Shown piece by piece: positions 37,671 to 45,214 of a stretch of DNA of 64,000 bases. Position 1 is the stretch's first letter, and the number at the start of each line of letters is the position of its first letter. The stretch lies in assembly GCF_900167475.1 (NCBI RefSeq), contig NZ_LT796768.1, forward strand, positions 1,364,001 to 1,428,000, given 5' to 3'. The notes under the pieces are model-generated. The model saw nothing but the letters and a program-made list of their open reading frames with translations, did no database searches and was not told the DNA's origin. Origin of the DNA: Aeromicrobium choanae. Its GTDB lineage: Bacteria; Actinomycetota; Actinomycetes; Propionibacteriales; Nocardioidaceae. The position numbers and the translations under genes were made by a program.

Positions 37671-38408
37671 ATGGCGCGCGCACTGCGGACGCTGGTGGTC
37701 GACGACGAGCAACCGGTGCTGGACGAGTTGGTCTGGCTGCTCGGCCGCGACGACCGGATCGGCACGATCGACACGGCTCGGTCCGGGACCGAGGCCCTGC
37801 GCCGACTCGACGCCGGCGACATCGACCTGCTGTTCCTCGACATCGCGATGCCCGGACTCACCGGCATCGACATCGCGCGCCTGCTCGGCCGGTTCAAGTC
37901 GCCCCCGCAGATCATCTTCGTCACGGCGCACGACGCCCACGCCGTGGAGGCCTTCGACCTCAACGCCGTGGACTACCTGCTCAAGCCGATCCGCGAGGAG
38001 CGCCTGCGCGAGAGCGTGCGCCGCGCCGTGGCCGACTCCGACCCCGGGGGCGCCGACTCCGACGACACGATCGCGGTCGAGCTGGCCGGGGTCACCCGGT
38101 TCGTGTCGCGCTCCAAGGTCACCCACGCCGAGGCCCAGGGCGACTACGTCCGGCTGCACACGCTGGACGGCGCCAGCCACCTCATCCGCACGCCGCTGAC
38201 CTCGCTCGCCGAGGACTGGGCCGACGCCGGCTTCCTGCGCATCCACCGCAGCATCGCGGTGAACCGCGCCCACATCCTCGAGGTTCGGATGTCCTCCGGC
38301 CGGGCCAGCGTGGTGGTCCCGGCGGCCGGCGGCACCACCACCGAGCTGCAGGTCGCGCGGCGCCACACCCGCGCCCTGCGCGAGCTGATCGGCGAGCACA
38401 CGCCGTGA
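37671..38408 (+). CDS. LytTR-family response regulator
   Basis: A 245-residue two-domain regulator. The receiver has Asp11/Asp12, the phospho-acceptor Asp57 in LFLDIAMPG and the switch Lys in YLLKPIREE. The C-terminal LytTR DNA-binding domain has YVRLHT, HLIRTPLTSL and FLRIHRSIAVN. The cognate kinase is probably the LytS-type protein at 31274-32413. It is coupled by GTGA overlap to a small membrane protein and then an SSS symporter, the usual targets of such systems in actinobacteria. Confidence 0.92.
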   Translation: MARALRTLVVDDEQPVLDELVWLLGRDDRIGTIDTARSGTEALRRLDAGDIDLLFLDIAMPGLTGIDIARLLGRFKSPPQIIFVTAHDAHAVEAFDLNAVDYLLKPIREERLRESVRRAVADSDPGGADSDDTIAVELAGVTRFVSRSKVTHAEAQGDYVRLHTLDGASHLIRTPLTSLAEDWADAGFLRIHRSIAVNRAHILEVRMSSGRASVVVPAAGGTTTELQVARRHTRALRELIGEHTP

Positions 38409-38797
38409 CCGAGGAGCCACGGGAGTCCGGCCGGGTCCGGATCACCAGCCCCCTCTCGAGCGCTCCGGCGCACGTCCGCAGCACGGTGGGCCAGGAGATC
38501 GACGAGGCCACCGGCGTCGGCGAGGTCTACATGCAGTCGCTCATCCGGTCGCAGCTGCGCGCGGCCGCGACCGTGACGATCACGCTGCTGCTCACCGTCG
38601 TGAGCCTGCCGCTGGTCTTCTCCTGGGTACCCGGCCTCAACGACAGCCGCGTCCTCGGCATCCCGGTGCCGTGGCTCGTGCTCGGCGGCGGCGTCCATGC
38701 GGGCCTGATCCTGCTCGGCTGGCTTTACGTGCGTCACGTCGAGCGCGTCGAGCGGCTCTTCGCCCTGCTGGTCGAACCGGGCGACACCCTGTCATGA
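38405..38797 (+). CDS. Small membrane protein accompanying an SSS symporter (DUF485-like)
   Basis: A 130-residue protein with two membrane helices (ATVTITLLLTVVSLPLVF and WLVLGGGVHAGLILLGWLYV) and a charged HVERVERLF end, a layout like the DUF485 proteins that precede acetate permease ActP. The N-terminal 45 residues are cytoplasmic. The GTG overlaps the regulator stop by 4 nt, and the symporter ATG overlaps its own stop, so all three are co-translated. It may help assemble or regulate the transporter. Confidence 0.75.
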   Translation: MTEEPRESGRVRITSPLSSAPAHVRSTVGQEIDEATGVGEVYMQSLIRSQLRAAATVTITLLLTVVSLPLVFSWVPGLNDSRVLGIPVPWLVLGGGVHAGLILLGWLYVRHVERVERLFALLVEPGDTLS

Positions 38798-40299
38798 GCC
38801 CCACCTGGGGGATCGTCGCGGTCGCGCTCGTCTCGATCGCCACCCTCGCGATCGGCGCGTTCGGGCTGCGGATCAGCCGCACCACGAGCGACTTCTACGT
38901 CGCGTCCCGCTCGGTCTCCCCGGCACTGAACGGCTCGGCGATCAGCGGCGAGTACCTCTCGGCGGCCTCGTACCTGGGGATCGCGGGCCTCGTCCTGGTC
39001 AACGGCGCGGACATGCTCTGGTACTCCATCGGCTGGACGTCGGGGTACCTGCTCCTGCTGGTGTTCGTGGCGGCTCCCCTGCGCCGCTCGGGGGCCTACA
39101 CGATCCCCGACTTCGCCCAGGTGCGGCTGCAGTCGGTGGCGGTGCGCCGGGTCTCGACCGCCCTCGTCGTGGCGGTCGGCTGGCTCTACCTGCTGCCGCA
39201 GTTCCAGGGCGCCGGCCTGACCCTGGAGGCCGTGCTGGCCGCCCCGCGCTGGGTCGGCACCGTGCTGGTGGCCGTCATCGTGACGCTCAACGTCGTGCTC
39301 GGCGGGATGCGCTCGATCACCTTCGTCCAGGCGTTCCAGTACTGGCTGAAGCTGACCGCCCTGCTGATCCCGCTGATGTTCCTGCTGCTGGCCTGGTCGC
39401 GCGACGGGCGCCCGGCGGCGCAGGCCCCCAGCGACTGGTGGATCCCGCTCGGCGACGCCAACCCCCAGACCATGTACTCGACCTACGCCGTGATCGTGGC
39501 GACCTTCCTGGGCACGATGGGCCTGCCCCACGTGGTGGTGCGCTACTACACCAACCCGGACGGGCACGCGGCGCGCCGGACCACCCTCATCGTGCTCGGC
39601 CTCGTCTCGGTCTTCTACCTGCTGCCGACCTTCTACGGCGTCCTCGGCCGGATCTACGCGAGCGACCTCATCGACTCCGGCCGCGCCGACACGGTGGCGC
39701 TCGAGCTGCCGAGCCGGCTCATCGAGGGCACGGCGGGCGAGCTGCTGACGGCCCTGGTGACGGCCGGGGCGTTCGCGGCCTTCCTGTCCACGTCGTCGGG
39801 CGTGACGATGGCCATGGCCGGCGTGGTCGGACAGGGCCTCAGCAACCACGCGCCGTGGCGGGGCCGGCTCTCCTCGATCGCCGCCCTGCGGATCGCCGCG
39901 GCGGCCTGCGTGGCGGTGCCCCTGCTGCTGGCGTTCGTCGCCGAGCCGATCCCGGTGGCCAGCTCGGTGGTGTTCGCGTTCGCGCTGGCGGCCTCGACCT
40001 TCTGCCCGCTGCTCGTGCTGGGGATCTGGTGGCGCGGCCTCACGTCCGCGGGCGCCATCGCGGGCCTGATCGGCGGTGGCGTGTGCGCCGGGGCGGCCCC
40101 TTTCGTGACGCTCGCGCTCGACGTGGAGGGCTGGTGGGGCACGCTCATGAGCCAGCCGGCGGTCTGGTCGGTGCCGGTGGGCTTCGGCCTGATGGTGGGC
40201 GTCTCCCTGGCGACCCGGGCGCGGGTGCCGGCGAACGTCGGCCGCACGATGGTGCGCCTGCACACGCCGGAGCGCGTGCAGGTGGACCGCCGGTTCTGA
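38794..40299 (+). CDS. Sodium:solute symporter family protein, cation/acetate symporter-like
   Basis: A 501-residue transporter with about 13 membrane helices. SSS features are visible: ISGEYLSAASYLGIAG, GAYTIPDFAQVRL, GGMRSITFVQAFQYW and AGAFAAFLSTSSGVTMAMAG. The similarity and the DUF485-like partner favour a short-chain monocarboxylate such as acetate or pyruvate. It is slightly shorter than ActP. It is expected to be switched by the LytS/LytTR pair in response to extracellular carboxylates; this is inference from comparable systems. Confidence 0.85.
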   Translation: MSPTWGIVAVALVSIATLAIGAFGLRISRTTSDFYVASRSVSPALNGSAISGEYLSAASYLGIAGLVLVNGADMLWYSIGWTSGYLLLLVFVAAPLRRSGAYTIPDFAQVRLQSVAVRRVSTALVVAVGWLYLLPQFQGAGLTLEAVLAAPRWVGTVLVAVIVTLNVVLGGMRSITFVQAFQYWLKLTALLIPLMFLLLAWSRDGRPAAQAPSDWWIPLGDANPQTMYSTYAVIVATFLGTMGLPHVVVRYYTNPDGHAARRTTLIVLGLVSVFYLLPTFYGVLGRIYASDLIDSGRADTVALELPSRLIEGTAGELLTALVTAGAFAAFLSTSSGVTMAMAGVVGQGLSNHAPWRGRLSSIAALRIAAAACVAVPLLLAFVAEPIPVASSVVFAFALAASTFCPLLVLGIWWRGLTSAGAIAGLIGGGVCAGAAPFVTLALDVEGWWGTLMSQPAVWSVPVGFGLMVGVSLATRARVPANVGRTMVRLHTPERVQVDRRF

Positions 40300-40300
40300 G

Positions 40301-40834
40301 TCAGACGCTGCGCGAGGTGTCGAGGCGGTCGAACGCGTCGAGCACGTCGCCGACCGAGGGCTTCTCGATCGTGGTCACCGCGACCGCCCGGCCCTCGCGC
40401 TCCTGGCGCAGGTGGCGCTTGACGGTGGACGTGGAGCAGCCCAGGCGTTGCGCCAGCTCGCGGCAGGTCTCGTCGGGATGGGCCTTGCGGGCGCCGATCA
40501 CCTCGGCGTGGTCGACCGGGCCGCCCCCGACACGTGCGGTGCCGTAGGGACTGGAGTCGAAGCGCACCTCGATGCCGAGCTCGCGGCGCATCGTGCGACG
40601 CTCGGCCTCGCTGGTGCACGCGACGAACCCCAGGACGTCGACCTCGACCACCGAGCGGTAGAGGCAGTCGGCGAGAACGTCGCAGCCCGCACAGCGGCGG
40701 TGGGCGGCGGCTCGCTTGACGAGGTAGTCACGCCATTGCTCGACGGTGACGTCGCGACGCGCCGGCGGGGACAAGAGGATCTCGTCCTGGTACATCTCCG
40801 GCGACACGGCACACGGTGGGAGTGTCGGCCTCAT
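40301..40834 (-). CDS. WhiB-like iron-sulfur domain fused to a C-terminal helix-turn-helix
   Basis: A 177-residue protein. Cys8, Cys48, Cys51 and Cys57 (CAGCDVLADC) form a C-x39-C-x2-C-x5-C set as in Wbl proteins, and GFVACTSEAERR stands where Wbl proteins carry the GVWGG turn. Residues about 115-150 (ARKAHPDETCRELAQRLGCSTSTVKRHLRQER) form a helix-turn-helix absent from classical Wbl proteins, which bind DNA with a basic tail and sigma factor. So this may bind DNA itself in response to redox or NO. ATG 40834 has GGAG 6 nt upstream; ATG 40840 directly abuts it. Confidence 0.7.
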   Translation of the reverse strand: MRPTLPPCAVSPEMYQDEILLSPPARRDVTVEQWRDYLVKRAAAHRRCAGCDVLADCLYRSVVEVDVLGFVACTSEAERRTMRRELGIEVRFDSSPYGTARVGGGPVDHAEVIGARKAHPDETCRELAQRLGCSTSTVKRHLRQEREGRAVAVTTIEKPSVGDVLDAFDRLDTSRSV

Positions 40835-40865
40835 TGCCATCTCCGATCCTGCAGGTGACCCCAGT

Positions 40866-41366
40866 CTAGAGGTACATTCCCCCGGTTTCGGAAGGTGTGA
40901 CTCGTTCGGTTGTCGCGCCGTCCTCGCCGGCACCTCCCGGCAGTGCCAGGCGCATGTTCTGCAGCTGGCTCTGGGCCTGCACCTGCTGGGCGTACAGCGC
41001 GGCCTGGATGCCGTGGAAGAGGCCCTCGAGCCAGCCCACCAACTGGGCCTGGGCGACACGCAGCTCGGCGTCGCTGGGCGCCTCGGCGTCGAACGGCAGG
41101 CTGAGCCGCTCGAGCTCGTCCACCAGCTCGGGGGCCAGGCCGTCCTTCAGCTCGTCGATCGACTGGTGGTGGATCTCGCGGAGGCGGGCGCGGCTGGCCT
41201 CGTCGAGCGGCGCCGCCTTCACCTCTTCGAGGAGCTGGCGGATCATGCCGCCGATGCGCATGACCTTCGCCGGCTGCTCCACGAGGTCGGTCAAGGGCGT
41301 GCGCGTCGGCTCCGCGGCAGCGGGGACGGGCTGGCCCTGGGGGTCGATGATCCGGTCGTCGGTCAT
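40866..41366 (-). CDS. bpa: Bacterial proteasome activator Bpa/PafE
   Basis: A 166-residue ATP-independent activator that docks on the 20S proteasome and opens its gate for unfolded substrates. The helical core (AKVMRIGGMIRQLLEEVKAAPLDEASR, LREIHHQSIDELKDGLAPELVDELERL) matches DUF2587/Bpa. The protein ends GGMYL, a variant of the GQYL proteasome-docking C-terminus. This implies a 20S proteasome elsewhere in the genome. The ATG lies 7 nt after TAGGGT, so a leaderless mRNA is likely. Next to a WhiB-like gene on the same strand. Confidence 0.92.
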   Translation of the reverse strand: MTDDRIIDPQGQPVPAAAEPTRTPLTDLVEQPAKVMRIGGMIRQLLEEVKAAPLDEASRARLREIHHQSIDELKDGLAPELVDELERLSLPFDAEAPSDAELRVAQAQLVGWLEGLFHGIQAALYAQQVQAQSQLQNMRLALPGGAGEDGATTERVTPSETGGMYL

Positions 41367-41373
41367 GCGCCCC

Positions 41374-41379
41374 ACCCTA
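41374..41379 (-). promoter_or_regulatory. -10 box, leaderless geometry, bpa
   Basis: TAGGGT on the minus strand lies 7 nt before ATG 41366. Confidence 0.5.
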
Positions 41380-41410
41380 GGCCGGGAGACCACGGGGCGC
41401 GGCCCGGACC

Positions 41411-42385
41411 TCAGGCCCTGACGTCGAGGACGACCTTGCCCACGTGCGACGACTCCTCGAGGATGCGGTGCGCGTCGGCCACCCGCGAGAGGGGCACGGT
41501 CTCGTGCACCACGGGCCCGAGGGTGCCGTCCTCGATGAGCGGCCAGACCTTCTCCACGAGCTCGGCCATGATCGCGGCCTTCTCCTCGACGGGCCGGAAT
41601 CGCAGGGACGTCGCCGCGATGCTGCCCTGCTTCGCCAGGAGCGCACCCAGGTTCAGCTCGCCCTTGCGGCCGCCCTGCATGCCGATCACGACGATGCGCC
41701 CGCCGCGGGCGAGCGAGGCGACGTTCTGGGCGAGGTACTTCCCGCCGATGATGTCGAGCACGACGTCGACCCCGCCGAGGTCCTGGCACGTCTCCACGAA
41801 GTCGTCCTCGCGGTAGTTCACCACCGCGTCGGCGCCCAGGCGGCGGACCACCTCGGCCTTCTCCTCGCTGCCGACCGTGGTGACCACGGTGGCCCCGAAG
41901 GCCTTGGCCAGCTGGATCGCCGTGGTGCCGATGCCGCTCGCACCACCGTGGACGAGCAACTTATCGCCCTCGCGCAGGCCGGCGAGCATGAAGACGTTGG
42001 ACCAGACGGTCGCGTAGGTCTCGGCGATCGCGGCGGCCGTGATCAGTGAGGTCCCGACGGGGACGGGCACCACCTGCCCGGCCGGCGCCACCACCCGCTC
42101 GGCGTAGCCGCCACCGCTCAGCAGGACGCAGACCTCGTCCCCGGGGGCCAGTCCGGTGACGCCCTCACCGAGCTCCTCGACGACGCCGGAGCACTCCAAC
42201 CCGAGGACGTCGGTGATGCCGGGCGGCGGCGGGTAGTGGCCCTGGCGCTGCAGCAGGTCGGCGCGATTGACGCCGGCGGCGGCGACCCGGACCGCGACCT
42301 CGCCAGGGCCGGGCTCCGGATCGGGGAGATCGGCGACGACGAGGCTGTCGGGGCCTCCGGGCTCTTCGACGATGACGGCTCGCAT
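41411..42385 (-). CDS. NAD(P)H:quinone oxidoreductase, zinc-independent MDR family (PIG3-like)
   Basis: A 324-residue medium-chain reductase. The N-terminus MRAVIVEEPGGPDSL and NRADLLQRQGHYPPPPG are characteristic of the PIG3/quinone reductase branch; the cofactor fold has LVHGGASGIGTTAIQLAK. Zinc-ligand cysteines are missing, so it is the non-zinc type reducing quinones or enones with NADPH. TACCGT lies 7 nt before ATG. The divergent nitrilase start is only 34 bp away. Confidence 0.92.
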   Translation of the reverse strand: MRAVIVEEPGGPDSLVVADLPDPEPGPGEVAVRVAAAGVNRADLLQRQGHYPPPPGITDVLGLECSGVVEELGEGVTGLAPGDEVCVLLSGGGYAERVVAPAGQVVPVPVGTSLITAAAIAETYATVWSNVFMLAGLREGDKLLVHGGASGIGTTAIQLAKAFGATVVTTVGSEEKAEVVRRLGADAVVNYREDDFVETCQDLGGVDVVLDIIGGKYLAQNVASLARGGRIVVIGMQGGRKGELNLGALLAKQGSIAATSLRFRPVEEKAAIMAELVEKVWPLIEDGTLGPVVHETVPLSRVADAHRILEESSHVGKVVLDVRA

Positions 42386-42392
42386 GTGCTCC

Positions 42393-42398
42393 ACGGTA
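42393..42398 (-). promoter_or_regulatory. -10 box, leaderless geometry, quinone oxidoreductase
   Basis: TACCGT on the minus strand lies 7 nt before ATG 42385. Confidence 0.5.
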
Positions 42399-42406
42399 GT
42401 GACCGG

Positions 42407-42412
42407 CACACT
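42407..42412 (+). promoter_or_regulatory. -10-like box, nitrilase gene
   Basis: CACACT lies 7 nt before ATG 42420. First base deviates from TANNNT. Confidence 0.35.
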
Positions 42413-42419
42413 GGACCTC

Positions 42420-43193
42420 ATGCAGGTGACGCTCGTCCAGCTGGCCGCCACCCTCGACTCGGCCGCCAACCGTGCCCAGGTGGAGGCGCGGCTCAGTGAT
42501 CTCGACGGCTCCGGGCTCGTGGTGCTGCCCGAGGCGACGATGCACGACTTCGGCCCCGCCGACCACGACCTCGCGGCCGTCGCCGAGCCCCTGGACGGCC
42601 CGTTCGTCGACCTGATCGCGCGCGAGGCCAGGCGCCTCGGATCCACGATCGTGGCGGGGATGTTCGAGCGCACGGACGATCTCCCGTACAACACGCTCGT
42701 CGTGGTCGGTCCCGACGGCGGTCTCGCCGCGACCTACCGCAAGATCCACCTCTACGACTCGTTCGGCTACCGGGAGTCCGAGCGGCTGAGGGCCGGCGCG
42801 ATCGAGCCCGTCGTCGTGCCCGTGGAGGACCTCAGCGTCGGTCTGATGACCTGCTACGACCTGCGGTTCCCCGAGCTGGCGCGCGCGCTGGTCGACCGCG
42901 GCGCGGACGCGTTGGTCGTCCCGGCGGCGTGGGTGGCCGGCGAGCACAAGGCCGAGCACTGGCGCACGCTGCTGCGTGCCCGCGCCATCGAGAACACCGT
43001 GTGGGTGGCCGCGGCAGGCCAGGGCGGCTCTCGCTACACGGGCCGTTCCTTGGTCGTCGATCCGTGGGGAACTATCGTGGAGGAAGCCGCCGGGGGGGAC
43101 GAGCTGGTCACTGCGCAGGTCGCGGTGGACGCCGTTCGCGCTTCCCGCGACGTGAACCCGTCGCTCGCCAACCGGAGGATGTCCACACCGTGA
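42420..43193 (+). CDS. Carbon-nitrogen hydrolase (nitrilase superfamily)
   Basis: A 257-residue amidase-type enzyme with the Glu-Lys-Cys triad: Glu38 in VVLPEATMHDF, Lys near 107 in TYRKIHLYDSFG, and Cys near 144 in LMTCYDLRFPELAR. The layout is that of the Nit/omega-amidase branch; candidate substrates are deaminated glutathione or alpha-ketoglutaramate, not decidable here. It is coupled to the next membrane-protein gene by a GTGA overlap. Confidence 0.92.
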   Translation: MQVTLVQLAATLDSAANRAQVEARLSDLDGSGLVVLPEATMHDFGPADHDLAAVAEPLDGPFVDLIAREARRLGSTIVAGMFERTDDLPYNTLVVVGPDGGLAATYRKIHLYDSFGYRESERLRAGAIEPVVVPVEDLSVGLMTCYDLRFPELARALVDRGADALVVPAAWVAGEHKAEHWRTLLRARAIENTVWVAAAGQGGSRYTGRSLVVDPWGTIVEEAAGGDELVTAQVAVDAVRASRDVNPSLANRRMSTP

Positions 43194-44242
43194 CGACTGC
43201 CCCGCCGGGCCGACGCCGCCTCGACACGTCGGTCCCGACCCCCTACGAGGTCGCGACTCGTGAGCCGCGCGTCGACTCGCCGCGCTGGTCGCGCCTGCTC
43301 ATGATCGCCACGTTCGTCGCGTGGGCGTGCAGCACCGCCGGGGCCGCGTCCGCGATCGCCGACGTCGGCGCTCCGTCGTGGCTGTGGCGGCCGTCGGCGG
43401 CCGTGCTGCTCGTGGCGTTCGCGGTCATGCTGACGCACCGCGTCGGCGGGTACATGCGCATCTGGGTGTCCCTGTCGCTCCTGCTGTCCGCGGCCGCCCT
43501 GCTGAGCGGGGTCAACGCGCTGCTCGCCGCGGCCGCCGGGACGACGGCGGTCCTCTCCGCCGTGTCCGCCGTCGTCTTCACCCGGCCGGCCGCGTCGGTC
43601 GTGCAGGTCCTGCGCGAGTACGCCGTGATGCTGATCCTCGCGCTCAGCGGCGCGGTGGGCGTCGCGGCATGGAACGCACCGGTCGAGGTGCGCCCCTTCG
43701 GCCTCATGGTCATGGCCGTCTCGGTCACGCTCGCCATCTCGATCGTCTGGCGCCTCGGGTCGGGCCTGCACGGCTTCGGCCGCAGCCACCTCAAGCTGCT
43801 CGTCGTGGTGGCCGTGGTCGCGGTGGGCCTGTTCTACTACGGCAGCTTCGTGCGGACGGCGGGCTCCCCGGCGCTGACGAACCTGCTCGACGACACGATC
43901 GTGTGGCTGCGCCAGAACATCGGCGGCGTACCGCGCCCGTACGAGTTCCTCATCGGGTTCCCGGCCCTCGTGGTGGGCGTCTCGATGCGGTCGCGGTACC
44001 GCGAGGGCTGGTGGGTCTGCGTCTTCGCCGTCGTCGGCACCGTGATCGTCGCGAACTCGCTGATCGATCCGCGCGCGTACCCGTCGTACTTCGCGCTCTC
44101 CACGCTCTACAGCGCGATCATCGGCCTCGTGATCGGCCTGGCGATCCGCGCGGTCCTCTTCCGCCCGCGGTCGCGCCGCGCCGCGCGTGCCGTGCAGCAG
44201 GCCCAGCGCACCGAGCCCAGCCGCCTCTCGCCGCTGCGCTGA
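43190..44242 (+). CDS. Conserved membrane protein, about 9 helices, unknown function
   Basis: A 350-residue integral membrane protein. An N-terminal cytoplasmic stretch (about 40 residues, TPYEVATREPRVDSPRWSR) is followed by eight to ten hydrophobic segments and an Arg-rich C-terminus. No catalytic motif was recognised. It starts at GTG 43190 within the nitrilase stop (GTGA), so the two are co-translated. A 63-nt fold-back element lies just downstream. Confidence 0.75.
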   Translation: MTTAPPGRRRLDTSVPTPYEVATREPRVDSPRWSRLLMIATFVAWACSTAGAASAIADVGAPSWLWRPSAAVLLVAFAVMLTHRVGGYMRIWVSLSLLLSAAALLSGVNALLAAAAGTTAVLSAVSAVVFTRPAASVVQVLREYAVMLILALSGAVGVAAWNAPVEVRPFGLMVMAVSVTLAISIVWRLGSGLHGFGRSHLKLLVVVAVVAVGLFYYGSFVRTAGSPALTNLLDDTIVWLRQNIGGVPRPYEFLIGFPALVVGVSMRSRYREGWWVCVFAVVGTVIVANSLIDPRAYPSYFALSTLYSAIIGLVIGLAIRAVLFRPRSRRAARAVQQAQRTEPSRLSPLR

Positions 44243-44259
44243 GCCCCTCCGCCCCGCCC

Positions 44260-44322
44260 CCACTTTTGGAAGCGGATGCACGTTCCCGGGGCCGTGGGAC
44301 GTGCATCGGCTTCCAAAAGTGG
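44260..44322. repeat. 63-nt fold-back element
   Basis: Outer arms CCACTTTTGGAAGC / GCTTCCAAAAGTGG (14 bp perfect) continue after one mismatch into GATGCACGT / ACGTGCATC (9 bp) and a short inner CCC/GGG. It is much longer than a normal terminator and has no T-run. It may terminate the membrane-protein gene or be a dispersed palindrome. Confidence 0.6.
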
Positions 44323-44403
44323 AGGGCTCGGGTCCCACGTCGGGGCGCCGGTGCGGCGGAATGCGAGAATCGACGCAGGTCCCGTCGCCTCGGTGGCGGG
44401 CCT

Positions 44404-44492
44404 GGAGGGGTGCCGGAGTGGCCGATCGGAACCGCCTTGAAAGCGGTCGCTGGCAGCAGTGTCAGCCGCGGGTTCGAATCCCGCCCCCTCTG
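44404..44492 (+). tRNA. tRNA-Ser (anticodon TGA)
   Basis: An 89-nt class II tRNA: acceptor GGAGGGG / CCCCTCT (a terminal G-U wobble), anticodon stem ACCGC/GCGGT with loop CTTGAAA, a long variable arm, and T-arm GCGGG-TTCGAAT-CCCGC. The CCA is not encoded. Confidence 0.95.
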
Positions 44493-44493
44493 C

Positions 44494-44934
44494 GTGACTC
44501 GCTATCGACTCGACCGGTCGCACCTCATGGTGCTTGCCGGAGTGTGCTTCATCGTCGCTGCCGCGGGCGTCCTCGTCGCGTTCCTCACCGGGACGGGCAG
44601 CGACGTGCGCACCACCGTGACCATCCTCGCCGCGGTCGTCGCGGTGGTCGCGCTGCTCGTGGCCGCCGTCATGAACCTGCGGCCCCCCACCGTGGTCACC
44701 CTGGACCCCGCCGGGTTCATCGCCCGCGGGCGCCACGGCGACGTGACGTGGAAGCAGGTCGAGTCGGTCGGCGTCAGCGACGGCATGCTGCGGTTCACCG
44801 ACGGCACGGGCACCGTCACCGCGTTCCCGCTGTCGCTCGTGGACCGCACCCGGCGTGCCGAGCTCATCCGCGAGGTCTACGACCGCCTCAACCAGGCCAA
44901 CGGCTACCGGCGCTTCGATCCCACCGAGGGCTGA
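44494..44934 (+). CDS. Small membrane protein with PH-like cytoplasmic domain
   Basis: A 146-residue protein with two membrane helices (LMVLAGVCFIVAAAGVLVAF and TVTILAAVVAVVALLVAAVM) and a C-terminal beta-rich domain (PPTVVTLDPAGFIARGRHGDVTWKQVESVGVSDGMLRFTDG), reminiscent of bacterial PH-like domains. Function unknown. GTG 44494 begins 1 nt after the tRNA-Ser; ATG 44527 is an alternative start. No ribosome binding site is visible at either, so it may be read from RNA processed behind the tRNA. Confidence 0.6.
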   Translation: MTRYRLDRSHLMVLAGVCFIVAAAGVLVAFLTGTGSDVRTTVTILAAVVAVVALLVAAVMNLRPPTVVTLDPAGFIARGRHGDVTWKQVESVGVSDGMLRFTDGTGTVTAFPLSLVDRTRRAELIREVYDRLNQANGYRRFDPTEG

Positions 44935-44941
44935 CCTCCGA

Positions 44942-45001
44942 GGACACCAGCAGACGTGAAAGGTGGGAGCAGGCTGACCTGCTCCCACCTTGGTTGGCGG
45001 A
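44942..45001. repeat. 60-bp direct repeat, copy 1
   Basis: Identical over 60 bp to 45028-45087. It contains a complete 14-bp-stem hairpin (44960-44991) and, on the minus strand, the last 7 nt (TCCGCCA) of the tRNA-Ser(GCU) 3' end. Confidence 0.9.
44960..44991. terminator. Hairpin terminator, copy 1
   Basis: AAGGTGGGAGCAGG / CCTGCTCCCACCTT, 14 bp, loop CTGA. Between the small membrane protein gene (+) and tRNA-Ser(GCU) (-); may work in both directions. Confidence 0.75.
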
Positions 45002-45027
45002 ACGAGCTCCGCCCTGCCCGGGTCCGT

Positions 45028-45087
45028 GGACACCAGCAGACGTGAAAGGTGGGAGCAGGCTGACCTGCTCCCACCTTGGTTGGCGGA
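45028..45087. repeat. 60-bp direct repeat, copy 2, overlapping the tRNA-Ser 3' end
   Basis: Identical to 44942-45001, with 26 bp between the copies. Its last 7 bp are the real 3' end of tRNA-Ser(GCU). Confidence 0.9.
45046..45077 (-). terminator. Hairpin terminator of tRNA-Ser(GCU), copy 2
   Basis: Same 14-bp stem and CTGA loop as copy 1, starting 3 nt past the encoded CCA. Confidence 0.75.
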
Positions 45088-45170
45088 GATGGAGGGATTT
45101 GAACCCTCGAGAGGTTTGAACCTCAACCCGCTTAGCAGGCGGGCGCACTAGGCCACTATGCGACATCTCC
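45081..45170 (-). tRNA. tRNA-Ser (anticodon GCT)
   Basis: A 90-nt class II tRNA on the minus strand: acceptor GGAGATG/CATCTCC, anticodon stem CCCGC/GCGGG with loop CTGCTAA, long variable arm TTGAGGTTCAAACCTC, T-arm GAGGG-TTCAAAT-CCCTC, and encoded GCCA end. Confidence 0.97.
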
Positions 45171-45214
45171 AGACAACCGCATCAGGATACCCACCCCGAC
45201 CCTCAGTCAACGAA

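Noticed and set aside
40840..41059. N-terminal extension of the WhiB-like protein (start at 41059)
   Set aside because: The extension overlaps bpa on the same strand in another frame and has no Wbl similarity.
44942..45087. CRISPR array
   Set aside because: Only two repeat copies, each containing a terminator hairpin and a tRNA end, with one 26-bp spacer and no cas genes.
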